Shown here one piece after another: positions 14,941-23,044 of a DNA stretch of 23,424 nt (position 1 is its first letter; each line of letters opens with the position of its first letter). Source of the DNA: Fidelibacterota bacterium (lineage in GTDB: Bacteria; Fidelibacterota; Marinisomatia; SCGC-AAA003-L08; GCA-002704045); NCBI GenBank assembly GCA_002704045.1, contig PAFF01000025.1:1-23424 (forward strand), written 5' to 3'. Position numbers and translations under genes: made by a program. The notes under the pieces were generated by a model that was given only the letters and a program-made list of their open reading frames with translations, had not been told where the DNA came from and made no database searches.

Positions 14941-17706
14941 TTATTTTGACTTTAATTTATAAGATCCGTTCCAATCTTTACCAGGTGGGTATTCTTTAAA
15001 TTCTTTACACCTCTCGATATAGAGTAAACTAGGATTTGTAGGTCTTCCAATGTATTCTTCTTCGAATTTTTCACATTCATTAAATAATTTTATAGCTTTA
15101 TCCCAATTTTGATTATAATAATTCTTTATAGCATTATCCCATAACGGTAATAACTTTTTATAAATTTGTGATTCTTTTCCTTTCATGGCAATTAATTCAT
15201 ATGTTCTTGAAGGCTGGGTTCGTCCCTTAACTATAGCATAATCAATAATTCTATAAACAAAATCATTTTTTGTAGCTAAAAATACTTTTTCACCTACTTG
15301 TGTTTCAATACCGTATTGTTTTGCACCAGACTCTAATCTGGCAGTAACATTAACTGTATCACCCATCATTGTATAATTCATTCTCATATCTGAACCCATA
15401 TTACCAGTAACAACAGAACCACAATTTACTCCTATTCTATGTCGCATATTATGAACAATACTAGGCCAACGGTCACCCTGAGATTTCCATTTGGTCCTTA
15501 ATTCTTCTAACTTTTCATTCATTTGACAACAGGTCAAACAAGCTAAATATTCTTGATTTTTTAACATAACTGGCGCTCCAAAAAAAGCTATGATAGCATC
15601 TCCGATATATTTATCTAAAGTTCCTTTATTGTTAAGTAAAATATTTGTCATTTCATTTAAATATTCATTTAACAAAATTACAAGATCTTCAGCACTTAAT
15701 TTTTCAGAGAATGTAGAAAAACTTGCAATATCAGAAAAAAATGGCGTATTGTGACCTTCTATTCCTCCAAGTGATGGGGCTTGTTTCGATTCATACATTT
15801 GATCAATCAATTGTGGCGATATATAGCTTCCAAACGAAGCTTTTAAAAATGCTTTATCTTGACCTTCGGTTATTAATTTGTATCCTAAATTAAAAGCATA
15901 TGTCAATATGATTGAAGATATTGGAAAAATAATTGGCATAAAAATTGATTTATTAAATTCAGGAGGTAATAAAAGAAAATCCGTTAAAAAATATTTTAAA
16001 AACCAGAATTGATTATCTACAAATATCCCAATTGAAAAAATAAACCATCCTAAAATTGAAAAAAATACAAGAATACCTGATATAATAGGATTTGTAAAAG
16101 TAAAAATTAAAAAAGTGATTAAACCTAAGCTAAGAATAATTAAAAAATCAACTATATCAAAAAAACCTAGATATAATCCACTTTTATTGTAGGATATGTT
16201 TTTATTGAAAAACGTAATGTAATTTTTATCGATAATTTGCTGAATAGCTGTTGCATGAACCTCCATTCCAGGCATTAAAATTTGCTTATTTAAAACGTTA
16301 TAAAAAGGAGTAACTTTTGTATCTTGGTCTTCTGGTAACGCAGTTCCAACAACAACAATCTTATTGTAAAATGGACTTTTTGTTAAATCATTGGTTCCTA
16401 TACCTAACATATCCATCATTAATTTACGCTGTTCTAAATCTTCTATTGCTAAAATGTAATCAGGTAGAATACCAGGTAAAAACTGATCCATCCAATTCGT
16501 ATCTTCATAGATTGGATCTAGGTTATAACTTGAATCATCTATAATATTTGATAAAGGATATCTATTAAACGTTTTAAATCTTGTATCTTGTATACCTGAT
16601 TTTGCACCAGATGCTGGTCCATAATAATTTAACTTAAATACATTATAATTCTCTCCATATGTATTAATTACAATCTTTTTAGTAGTATCTGTCTTATCAA
16701 AAAAAGTAATAATACCTTTTATTCTGTCTTCTTTTATTGAGCTAACATCATAATTTATATCTAAAAATGATGAAACTGCTTTGATAGCAGGTGATATATA
16801 CCAAGTTTCATCATCTGGTATTTTTTGATAAACAAGATACTTTCTATTTACTCCATCAATATCTGTTGGTACTCCTACAGTGGCTGATAAAGGATTTGCT
16901 TCCATTAATTTATCTGTTGCTTCTAGGTAGTAAAAAGGGGGTATTCTTGTTGGTTCCTCAGCTACTTTTGAACCTAAAATAATTTCAGTTCCATTTTCTC
17001 TTGCATATAAAATAGCATTTTTCATTTCTTCATCGCCATGAATGAAATTAGAAATATTATTTCCAAATTCTTTTATTATTGTTTCAGACTGATGATCTGG
17101 TTTATCAAACATTATATCAAAGAAAATAACTTTAGCACCTGACTTAGATAAATTTCTTATAGCTCTTGCATACACTCTTCCTCTTGGAAAAGGATAAGAT
17201 TCATCTATTAAACGATATGATTCATCATCAATTTCAACTAATACAACATTTAAACCATTATCAAATTTTTCATTACCTAAATCTTCAAAATTTTCTCCAA
17301 AATCATATTTACCATTTTTATTTGAATCTTCAAATAATTCGTTTTTATCCCATATTCCATTACCTAAATCTTCAAAATTTTCTCCAAAATCATATTTACC
17401 ATTTTTATTTGAATCTTCAAAATTTTCACTTACTTTGGGAATTGGATCTAAAGATAAATCACCTGATAAATAACCCCGAACTTCCATTCTGTAATCAAAC
17501 AATTTATGTTCAAGAACATCAAACATATTTATTCTATGTAAAACTGTAGTCAAAAAGATTGATACTAAAGTTAATAAAAAACCAATAGATATAGACTTTA
17601 TCTTTGGTGAGAATGAATTTAATTTGTCAATGAAAGCATAATAAAACAGTAACAAATTGAAAGTTATAAACAAAAATACTGAAAAAAAGCTTATTAGATT
17701 ACCCAT
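14941..17706 (-). CDS. CHASE2-sensor adenylate cyclase (class III)
   Basis: A 921-residue inner-membrane enzyme predicted to make cAMP. Two N-terminal hydrophobic segments (about 4-24 and 38-56) precede an extracytoplasmic CHASE2 sensor (about 60-510; VVLVEIDDESYRLIDE, PFPRGRVYARAIRNLSKSGA, VIFFDIMFDKPD). Three more membrane segments follow (about 515-537, 540-563, 590-608). The class III cyclase domain is at about 650-840, with metal ligands Asp659 (FFSDIASF) and Asp703 (YIGDAIIAFFGAP), Lys699 as the ATP-selecting lysine, Thr784 in MMGDTVNVTARLE, and transition-state residues Asn786 and Arg790. All catalytic positions are present. A helical, TPR-like tail ends the protein. The unusual part is an insert at about 95-150 of two near-identical acidic DSNKNGKYDFGENFED repeats at the start of the sensor. 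It is the last gene of a four-gene envelope operon, 13 nt after the beta-barrel gene. The stimulus is unknown. Confidence 0.92.
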   Translation of the reverse strand: MGNLISFFSVFLFITFNLLLFYYAFIDKLNSFSPKIKSISIGFLLTLVSIFLTTVLHRINMFDVLEHKLFDYRMEVRGYLSGDLSLDPIPKVSENFEDSNKNGKYDFGENFEDLGNGIWDKNELFEDSNKNGKYDFGENFEDLGNEKFDNGLNVVLVEIDDESYRLIDESYPFPRGRVYARAIRNLSKSGAKVIFFDIMFDKPDHQSETIIKEFGNNISNFIHGDEEMKNAILYARENGTEIILGSKVAEEPTRIPPFYYLEATDKLMEANPLSATVGVPTDIDGVNRKYLVYQKIPDDETWYISPAIKAVSSFLDINYDVSSIKEDRIKGIITFFDKTDTTKKIVINTYGENYNVFKLNYYGPASGAKSGIQDTRFKTFNRYPLSNIIDDSSYNLDPIYEDTNWMDQFLPGILPDYILAIEDLEQRKLMMDMLGIGTNDLTKSPFYNKIVVVGTALPEDQDTKVTPFYNVLNKQILMPGMEVHATAIQQIIDKNYITFFNKNISYNKSGLYLGFFDIVDFLIILSLGLITFLIFTFTNPIISGILVFFSILGWFIFSIGIFVDNQFWFLKYFLTDFLLLPPEFNKSIFMPIIFPISSIILTYAFNLGYKLITEGQDKAFLKASFGSYISPQLIDQMYESKQAPSLGGIEGHNTPFFSDIASFSTFSEKLSAEDLVILLNEYLNEMTNILLNNKGTLDKYIGDAIIAFFGAPVMLKNQEYLACLTCCQMNEKLEELRTKWKSQGDRWPSIVHNMRHRIGVNCGSVVTGNMGSDMRMNYTMMGDTVNVTARLESGAKQYGIETQVGEKVFLATKNDFVYRIIDYAIVKGRTQPSRTYELIAMKGKESQIYKKLLPLWDNAIKNYYNQNWDKAIKLFNECEKFEEEYIGRPTNPSLLYIERCKEFKEYPPGKDWNGSYKLKSK
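17271..17421. repeat. Perfect 64-bp direct repeat inside the cyclase gene
   Basis: Positions 17271-17334 and 17358-17421 are identical over 64 bp, with a period of 87 bp (29 codons), so the reading frame is kept. Each copy encodes the acidic block FEDSNKNGKYDFGENFED plus a short LGN tail. Identity at DNA level, including silent positions, points to recent tandem duplication or ongoing copy-number change by slippage. Confidence 0.97.
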
Positions 17707-17719
17707 TATATTATCCTAA

Positions 17720-20700
17720 TTAAAATGTATATATTAAATTTGCTGTTATTTGATAATTATTGAATAAGTTAGCAAATTCACCATATGTAATTTTCCTTTT
17801 ATACTCAAAATTAGATTTAAAAAGTAATATATCATAAATAGATTTACTAATTGATGTTTTAAGTGCATATTGTGAAAATTCAGAAGAACCATTACCTATA
17901 CTAATGTTGCCGCCAAAATCAATCGACTTGAAAAAATTCAACTTATTAACTCCAAACATCAAATCAAAATAATTTAATTCTTGCTCCTGGTAAAATTGTC
18001 CTTTACTGAATGTGAAACTATTTTTACTAACCGATAAATTTGATGTTAAACCACCAATAAAAACTGATTTTATGCTAAAACTAATTGCTTCGTTTGTTGA
18101 TGCAGGTGAATAATAATCTCCATTTAAAATTTCTGGCCCTCTTTCAATTTCTAACAAATCAATCTTATTTGAGTTAGACAAATTTAGACTAATATTATGA
18201 AAACCATTATATTTAAACTGATTAGTTATTAAAATATTTGTTTTTATTGTTTTTGTATAATCTCTATTGCTTATATCAACATCAACTGTATCAACAAATA
18301 CAGGATTAAAATTATCACCTAAATCTTCTTGATAATCTTCATATTCATCTTGGTTATAATATGATCCATCAATGAAGTATCGTGAATCAATTTCACCATT
18401 TACTCCGTTATCTCTTGTATTAACGCCAATACCTAAACTGAAGGTTGGAACACCAACACCAGGATATAAATTTATATTAAGATCCATTTTTTTATTAGAT
18501 GCAATTGTTTCTTGAATTAGCAAAACTCCATCATCAATCTTTTGATACTTAAATATAATGAACATCCTATTGTTAAAAAATTTAACTTTATCGCTGAAAG
18601 TAGTCTCTCTAATATTTTTTTGTATATTTTGATTTCCCAATGAATTATAATTCGGACCAATTTGTCTATAACCAAATACCATATTATGGTTTAGATATTT
18701 CATATTTAATTTATAATGATAAGCTAAGTTTGACATGTGTAGAATTTGCTTTAGACCAATATCACCTGAACTTGGATCGAATGGCAATAATGGTAACATG
18801 TTTTCATTTATAATAAATGTATCTTGATAGTCAGATGGCTCAAATGGAATTTTTACTAAACCTGCAATTTGATCATCTTGATCAGAATCTCCTAATATTG
18901 ATAAAGTATCTAAATTCGCTGAAGTAAATACCGGATCCCAAATGTTGGTATTTAAAAAACTTAGCGAAAATCCACTTTGGAAGAGCATTCTATCTTCATC
19001 AAATTTCCAACTAAAATCCGATCCAAAAACAATATTATCTTGAGGTTTGTTTCCAGACCAATCTTGAACTAGCACATTGCATTCAAAATTATTACCAAAA
19101 ATATTATTACAATTATTTATTAAGGATTCATATTGAATTTGGTAATCATAAAAAGTTCTTATAGAATCATCATCAACACTTATTGTTGTATCAATTGAAA
19201 ATAAATCAATAGAGTTGTTTAACACCAAAGGTTCTAGCTCATCTATTAAATGAACAATTGAATTATCTATTTCTTTATAGATAGATTGTGTATTATCTCT
19301 AGATTTTAAAAAATGGAAATTAAGTTTAATTTTTTTCTTATACTTTAATCCCAAATCAAAAGCTATCAAAGTGTTTTTAAAAACATAATTATTTCGTCCA
19401 ATATTAAGAATATCACTTCCTGTTTTATTCCATATATCATCACCATAACTAGAATCCCAATTTTCATCATCATCACATAAATAATTACCATCAATCAAAT
19501 CACAATCTGAAAATGGTTCTGCTGCAGTATATTCACCATCACCATATGTAGATTCATCACATACACCATTTATACATTCTGTACAAATTAAATTTCCTAA
19601 TTCGTCATATCCACAATCTGAAAAAGTTTCACCTTGCTCCCATTGTCCTGGAATTTGTTCCGAATCAATAAATTCTTCTGCATCTGTCCAAGCACCATCA
19701 TTATTTATATCTTCATATGGTTCATCAACTGCTTCTTCAAAATCAGTAATTACCATTCTATCATGAATAGATTCTCCCTGTACAGCTCGAGTCAACTCAC
19801 CTTGAGTAATTTTAAAAGATAAAAAATTGTATTTTAGCTGTGATTCAAACCCTCTTATTCTTGTTCCCCATAACGCATATTGATTTAATTCTGGATTAAC
19901 ATCACCAAGTTTTAACAAAAGAAATGGTGTTTTAAAATCTAATTTAAATCTATTTCTAGGTTGATTGTGAATGGATTCAAGTGAAGAAAGTTTGACATTT
20001 GATTTTAAATCGAGCCAATCCCAATTTGCTCTAAAATTTAAATTATATGTATTGTATTTTATACTATTATTATCAATTATTGATTGATATAAATCAGACG
20101 ATATTTTCCCTGAACTTTTGAAGCTAGATTCATTGGTCGCTAAAAAACTTGAAACTATATTAAATGACCAACTTATATTTTGAAATTTTATTCCATATTT
20201 GTTTTCCATTGATATTGATATTTTATGCAAACCTGGTGAAACTTCTTCTGGAATGTATGTTAATAAATTATCATCAATTATTACATTATCTGTAACATCT
20301 ATATTATCAATCAAAACTTTAATTTTATCAAGATTTGGTTCATTAACACTAAAAAGTGATAATGCAACTAAAATATCGTCCTTATTAACGTTTGAATTTG
20401 GTAGAGGCGATAAAATCAACGCATTGGATTTAATACTACCACCCTTTGAAAAATTACTATCCTGATTCGACTTTATAGTTTCATCTTTATTTTGTTGTAT
20501 ATTAATTTTTAATGGATTATTGAATGGATCATTTCTTGGGTAACTTATTGTACTTCCATCATTAAATTCAGCAATGATTATATACTCAACATAGTCATTA
20601 TCAAGTGCAAATTCTGGTATATTTGAAAAATAATAGTTATTTTGCAAATCAATAAATTGCAATTGAAAATAATTTTCCTGTTTTGGATTTCTGTAAAATA

Positions 20701-20848
20701 AAGATATATCATTTACTTTTTTTGATCCAGGAATTATTTCAATTTCAATTTTTAATGGCAAGTTGGAATCTGCATTATCAATAGCTTGATGATTTATGGT
20801 TTGTCCAAAAATAAATGTGAAAAAGATGCAGCTTATTAAACTATACAA
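17720..20848 (-). CDS. Large probable outer-membrane beta-barrel protein of the cyclase operon
   Basis: I do not recognise the family. The start is TTG at 20846-20848, with AGGA about 10 nt upstream and a signal peptide (LISCIFFTFIFG/QTIN). The product has 1042 residues. Residues about 25-235 look like two Ig-like beta domains (LILSPLPNSNVNKDDILVAL onward). From about 265 to the end the sequence alternates polar and hydrophobic residues in strand-length runs and finishes in an aromatic Phe (TANLIYTF), as outer-membrane barrels do. Residues about 370-475 form a highly acidic insert with DxNxDGxWxDxxE-type calcium-binding-like motifs (EPYEDINNDGAWTDAEEF) and six cysteines (412, 422, 425, 430, 449, 458). 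It lacks a recognisable TonB plug. It sits 24 nt after the FecR-domain gene and 13 nt before the cyclase gene, so it probably acts with both. Function is unknown. Confidence 0.75.
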   Translation of the reverse strand: MYSLISCIFFTFIFGQTINHQAIDNADSNLPLKIEIEIIPGSKKVNDISLFYRNPKQENYFQLQFIDLQNNYYFSNIPEFALDNDYVEYIIIAEFNDGSTISYPRNDPFNNPLKINIQQNKDETIKSNQDSNFSKGGSIKSNALILSPLPNSNVNKDDILVALSLFSVNEPNLDKIKVLIDNIDVTDNVIIDDNLLTYIPEEVSPGLHKISISMENKYGIKFQNISWSFNIVSSFLATNESSFKSSGKISSDLYQSIIDNNSIKYNTYNLNFRANWDWLDLKSNVKLSSLESIHNQPRNRFKLDFKTPFLLLKLGDVNPELNQYALWGTRIRGFESQLKYNFLSFKITQGELTRAVQGESIHDRMVITDFEEAVDEPYEDINNDGAWTDAEEFIDSEQIPGQWEQGETFSDCGYDELGNLICTECINGVCDESTYGDGEYTAAEPFSDCDLIDGNYLCDDDENWDSSYGDDIWNKTGSDILNIGRNNYVFKNTLIAFDLGLKYKKKIKLNFHFLKSRDNTQSIYKEIDNSIVHLIDELEPLVLNNSIDLFSIDTTISVDDDSIRTFYDYQIQYESLINNCNNIFGNNFECNVLVQDWSGNKPQDNIVFGSDFSWKFDEDRMLFQSGFSLSFLNTNIWDPVFTSANLDTLSILGDSDQDDQIAGLVKIPFEPSDYQDTFIINENMLPLLPFDPSSGDIGLKQILHMSNLAYHYKLNMKYLNHNMVFGYRQIGPNYNSLGNQNIQKNIRETTFSDKVKFFNNRMFIIFKYQKIDDGVLLIQETIASNKKMDLNINLYPGVGVPTFSLGIGVNTRDNGVNGEIDSRYFIDGSYYNQDEYEDYQEDLGDNFNPVFVDTVDVDISNRDYTKTIKTNILITNQFKYNGFHNISLNLSNSNKIDLLEIERGPEILNGDYYSPASTNEAISFSIKSVFIGGLTSNLSVSKNSFTFSKGQFYQEQELNYFDLMFGVNKLNFFKSIDFGGNISIGNGSSEFSQYALKTSISKSIYDILLFKSNFEYKRKITYGEFANLFNNYQITANLIYTF

Positions 20849-20872
20849 AATGACTATTCCTAATATTTAAGT

Positions 20873-21550
20873 TTAGTTATTCTGAATTTTTATTATTAAT
20901 TCTTTTTGTTCTCCAGCCTCATTTTGAAATGGTATTCTAATTTCCTGTTCACCAGTATCATTTTGATTTGGATCTTGATCCTGTGGGATATCTCCCACCT
21001 GAGTAGTTGCAACAGATAAGTTTCCATTTTTAAGAGATACTGCTGTTGTATTTTGTACAAGTTCAACCATTTGACCTGTTAATGAGTTTGTTATTTCAAC
21101 CTTTCCAGATAAGCCGCAAAAAGTGTCGCCTATATTTTCGTCTATAATACCCCAGAAATCAGTTCCTTTCACAGCAGCCACTGATGTTGGAGATACTAAA
21201 GTAAAATCACTCGATTGTTGTTTAGAAACATTTGCTTTTATGGTACCGTTAGTTACATTAATTTGTTTTGCAATTTCTCCTGCCGACGCTGCTCCTCTTA
21301 TAGTTAATTCCGTATTATTTTGTATTTTTACCTGGCTTTTATCATCAATATAAAGAATTATTGCAAAACCATCTTCTTTAGTAATAATTTGATCATTATT
21401 GTAAAGAAAATTACCTAAAGTTAACTGCTTTGTTGAACCTGTATTTGAATTTCGGTACTCAACTTTACCCATTGTTTTTGTGACCATACCTATGGCATTA
21501 GCTGAAAATAATATTGAACTGCAAATAATCGTCGTAATTAAATATATCAT
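20873..21550 (-). CDS. Secreted FecR-domain protein
   Basis: A 225-residue protein with an N-terminal signal peptide (residues 1 to about 18, LFSANA) and a FecR-type beta domain (about 45-165). The domain shows the hallmark VAAVKGTDFWGI (124-135) and the preceding TELTIRGAAS and FTLVSPTS strands. Classical FecR proteins are membrane-spanning anti-sigma regulators. This one has no cytoplasmic helical part and no sigma-factor gene nearby, so it is more likely a free periplasmic or surface ligand-binding module. The C-terminal 40 residues are polar and end in an amphipathic strand. Its ATG follows the stop of the upstream gene with no gap (TAGATG), so translation is coupled. Co-transcription with a CHASE2 cyclase suggests a role in that sensory path (inferred). 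Confidence 0.85.
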   Translation of the reverse strand: MIYLITTIICSSILFSANAIGMVTKTMGKVEYRNSNTGSTKQLTLGNFLYNNDQIITKEDGFAIILYIDDKSQVKIQNNTELTIRGAASAGEIAKQINVTNGTIKANVSKQQSSDFTLVSPTSVAAVKGTDFWGIIDENIGDTFCGLSGKVEITNSLTGQMVELVQNTTAVSLKNGNLSVATTQVGDIPQDQDPNQNDTGEQEIRIPFQNEAGEQKELIIKIQNN

Positions 21551-22714
21551 CTATTCTACCTCAATTGATATTATAGAAATTGTACCTTCGTTGAGTTGAT
21601 TAGAAAAATTATTCAATTGACTAATAGGAACTGATTCGTTATTAATTAAAATACTATTACCTGATAAATTAAAATCTGAGAAATCTCCATTTGGTCCAAA
21701 AAATTGGTTGTAAGTAGTTTCACCAATCAAATCAATTATAATATCTGAATATGAATCAAGGGCCTCCCTACTCTCTGATACAGATTTAATTTTAAAAAGG
21801 TTAATATTACTTTTCGTCAAATTTGTACCCAATGTTGTTTCAAAACTTCTTGCTACCTGCCAAACATACAATTTGCCCACTAGTAAATCTATACCTCCAG
21901 ATAAGGGAAATTGAAAAGTACTAATATTTGTTCCTATATCGTAGTAATCAGCCGATTGGGATATTGGTAAATTAGAAATATCATTTATTGCCTCGGAAAA
22001 TGAACTATGCAGGATAGGATTATATTCGCTTACACGTATACCATAAATGCACGTTGGACAATAATCAGATTCCCATTGAAATACGGGATAAGTTGTAAAA
22101 ATTGAGTTTTCTAAAGTATCTGCTAAGCTACTTCCTCCAGGTGAAACTAACTCAAGAAAAACAGGAAAATAAATTTCAACCGGCCTTGTTAATGACTGCT
22201 GTAGTACTCCATCATAGATTAAATCCACATCAAAATTGTATTCACCATTTGGTAACCTACCCATTTGAAGAACAGCATTTGCAATACTTTGAATTGTTTC
22301 ATTATCAGGTTGATTTAAAATATCAACAGAAAAGATACTGCTACCAATACGAGTGGTATTTATATTTAAATCTGTATTATCAAAAATAATATCTTCTTTA
22401 ATGTCTGAAATTTTTACAAAACCAGACAATATTTCAGTAGCATTATTGTAACCAATCATTGGTGAAGTAACAGTCATTGAAAAATTCAACCTTAGCTCTA
22501 AATCATCATTTTCTAACAATTGATTATTCAAAACTTTTATTCTATACCTAAAAAGCTCTATGTCAGTGGCTCCTGTTACCATATCAAAACTACTAAGATA
22601 AAAAGTGCTTATATTATTTTCATTAAAGCTTTCTTCAATTAAATCAAAATCATTTGAAAAAACTAAATTTATTATAAAAGAAAATATAAAAATTTTTATT
22701 ATTTTCATCTTCAA
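21551..22714 (-). CDS. Secreted protein of unknown function heading the FecR-cyclase operon
   Basis: I do not recognise the family. The 387 residues begin with a clear signal peptide (MKMKIIKIFIFSFIINLVFS, cleavage near Ser20). Residues about 25-180 are beta-rich with several N-x-S/T-rich strands. Residues about 184-310 resemble one FN3-like repeat of the SUMF lipoprotein downstream (YPVFQWESDYC, then IYGIRVSEYNP and GKLYVWQVARSF). The C-terminal 75 residues are acidic and partly helical (SDIIIDLIGETTYNQFFGP). The start is the ATG at 22712-22714 with AGGA 9-12 nt upstream. It is the first gene after the rRNA terminator and is translationally coupled to the FecR-domain gene. A periplasmic or surface partner of the sensory complex is the likeliest role, by context only. 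Confidence 0.8.
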   Translation of the reverse strand: MKMKIIKIFIFSFIINLVFSNDFDLIEESFNENNISTFYLSSFDMVTGATDIELFRYRIKVLNNQLLENDDLELRLNFSMTVTSPMIGYNNATEILSGFVKISDIKEDIIFDNTDLNINTTRIGSSIFSVDILNQPDNETIQSIANAVLQMGRLPNGEYNFDVDLIYDGVLQQSLTRPVEIYFPVFLELVSPGGSSLADTLENSIFTTYPVFQWESDYCPTCIYGIRVSEYNPILHSSFSEAINDISNLPISQSADYYDIGTNISTFQFPLSGGIDLLVGKLYVWQVARSFETTLGTNLTKSNINLFKIKSVSESREALDSYSDIIIDLIGETTYNQFFGPNGDFSDFNLSGNSILINNESVPISQLNNFSNQLNEGTISIISIEVE

Positions 22715-22728
22715 TCCTATTTTAATCT

Positions 22729-22734
22729 ATTATA
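22729..22734 (-). promoter_or_regulatory. Possible -10 box of the FecR-cyclase operon
   Basis: TATAAT (in TTGTATAATAG) on the minus strand, 14 nt before the ATG at 22714, with AGGA between it and the start. No strong -35 hexamer is visible at 16-18 nt. The leader would be only about 13 nt long. AT-rich background makes this tentative. Confidence 0.3.
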
Positions 22735-22765
22735 CAATACGATTTCTCTTCTTAAATCTAATTGG

Positions 22766-22790
22766 AAATACCTCTTTATGCAAGGTATTT
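22766..22790. repeat. Inverted repeat in the promoter region of the FecR-cyclase operon
   Basis: AAATACCT (22766-22773) and AGGTATTT (22783-22790) are perfect 8-base arms around a 9-base spacer. The site lies between the rRNA terminator and the first gene, upstream of the possible -10 box. The 17-bp centre-to-centre arm distance would suit a dimeric regulator on the duplex. It could equally be a weak RNA hairpin with no T-tract. Confidence 0.5.
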
Positions 22791-22832
22791 GGTCACATTA
22801 TTAAATTATAATTAAAAATTTATTATAATAAG

Positions 22833-22864
22833 AAAAAACCCTTAATCTAGATTAAGGGTTTTTT
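22833..22864 (-). terminator. rRNA operon terminator
   Basis: A 32-bp perfect palindrome: six A, then CCCTTAATCT, and its mirror ending in six T. On the minus strand it forms a GC-capped stem right after 5S rRNA, followed by TTTTTTCTTATT. The symmetry makes it able to work in both directions. Confidence 0.9.
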
Positions 22865-22870
22865 ATAAGT

Positions 22871-22987
22871 ACCGGCAACGTCCTACTCTCCCACACTGGT
22901 CTCCCGTGCAGTACCATCGGCGCTATAAAGCTTAACTTCCGAGTTCGGAATGGGATCGGGTGTTTCCTTTATGCTATAATCACCGGA
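22871..22987 (-). rRNA. rrf: 5S ribosomal RNA
   Basis: Complete 5S rRNA of about 117 nt. The minus strand contains the universal core CCCGATCCCATTCCGAACTC followed by GGAAGTTAAGC, and the loop E / helix IV region GATGGTACTGC and GGGAGAGTAGG. The terminal helix pairs CCGGTGAT (22986-22979) with GTTGCCGG (22879-22872). The ends are set from this helix and may be off by one or two bases. It lies about 57 nt after the 23S 3' end, with no tRNA between. Confidence 0.95.
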
Positions 22988-23044
22988 AAATTAAATTGTG
23001 AATAAAAAAAAGATTCATTGAATTGTCAACCTGAAAGTTAAAAA

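Noticed and set aside
17166..17549. Plus-strand open frame of 127 codons inside the cyclase gene
   Set aside because: It is antisense to a clear coding region, inherits its length from the duplicated repeat, and its translation (His/Leu/Asn-rich) resembles no protein.
14941..17706. Guanylate rather than adenylate cyclase
   Set aside because: The purine-contacting positions read Lys699 and Thr784, the pattern of class IIIb ATP-selective enzymes, not the Glu/Cys pair of guanylate cyclases.
22102..22389. Plus-strand open frame of 95 codons opposite the secreted-protein gene
   Set aside because: It is antisense to a gene with a signal peptide and tight operon spacing, and its composition is that of a shadow frame.
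22989..23044. Possible tRNA between 23S and 5S rRNA
   Set aside because: The spacer is only about 57 nt and has no tRNA arms or GTTCxA loop.
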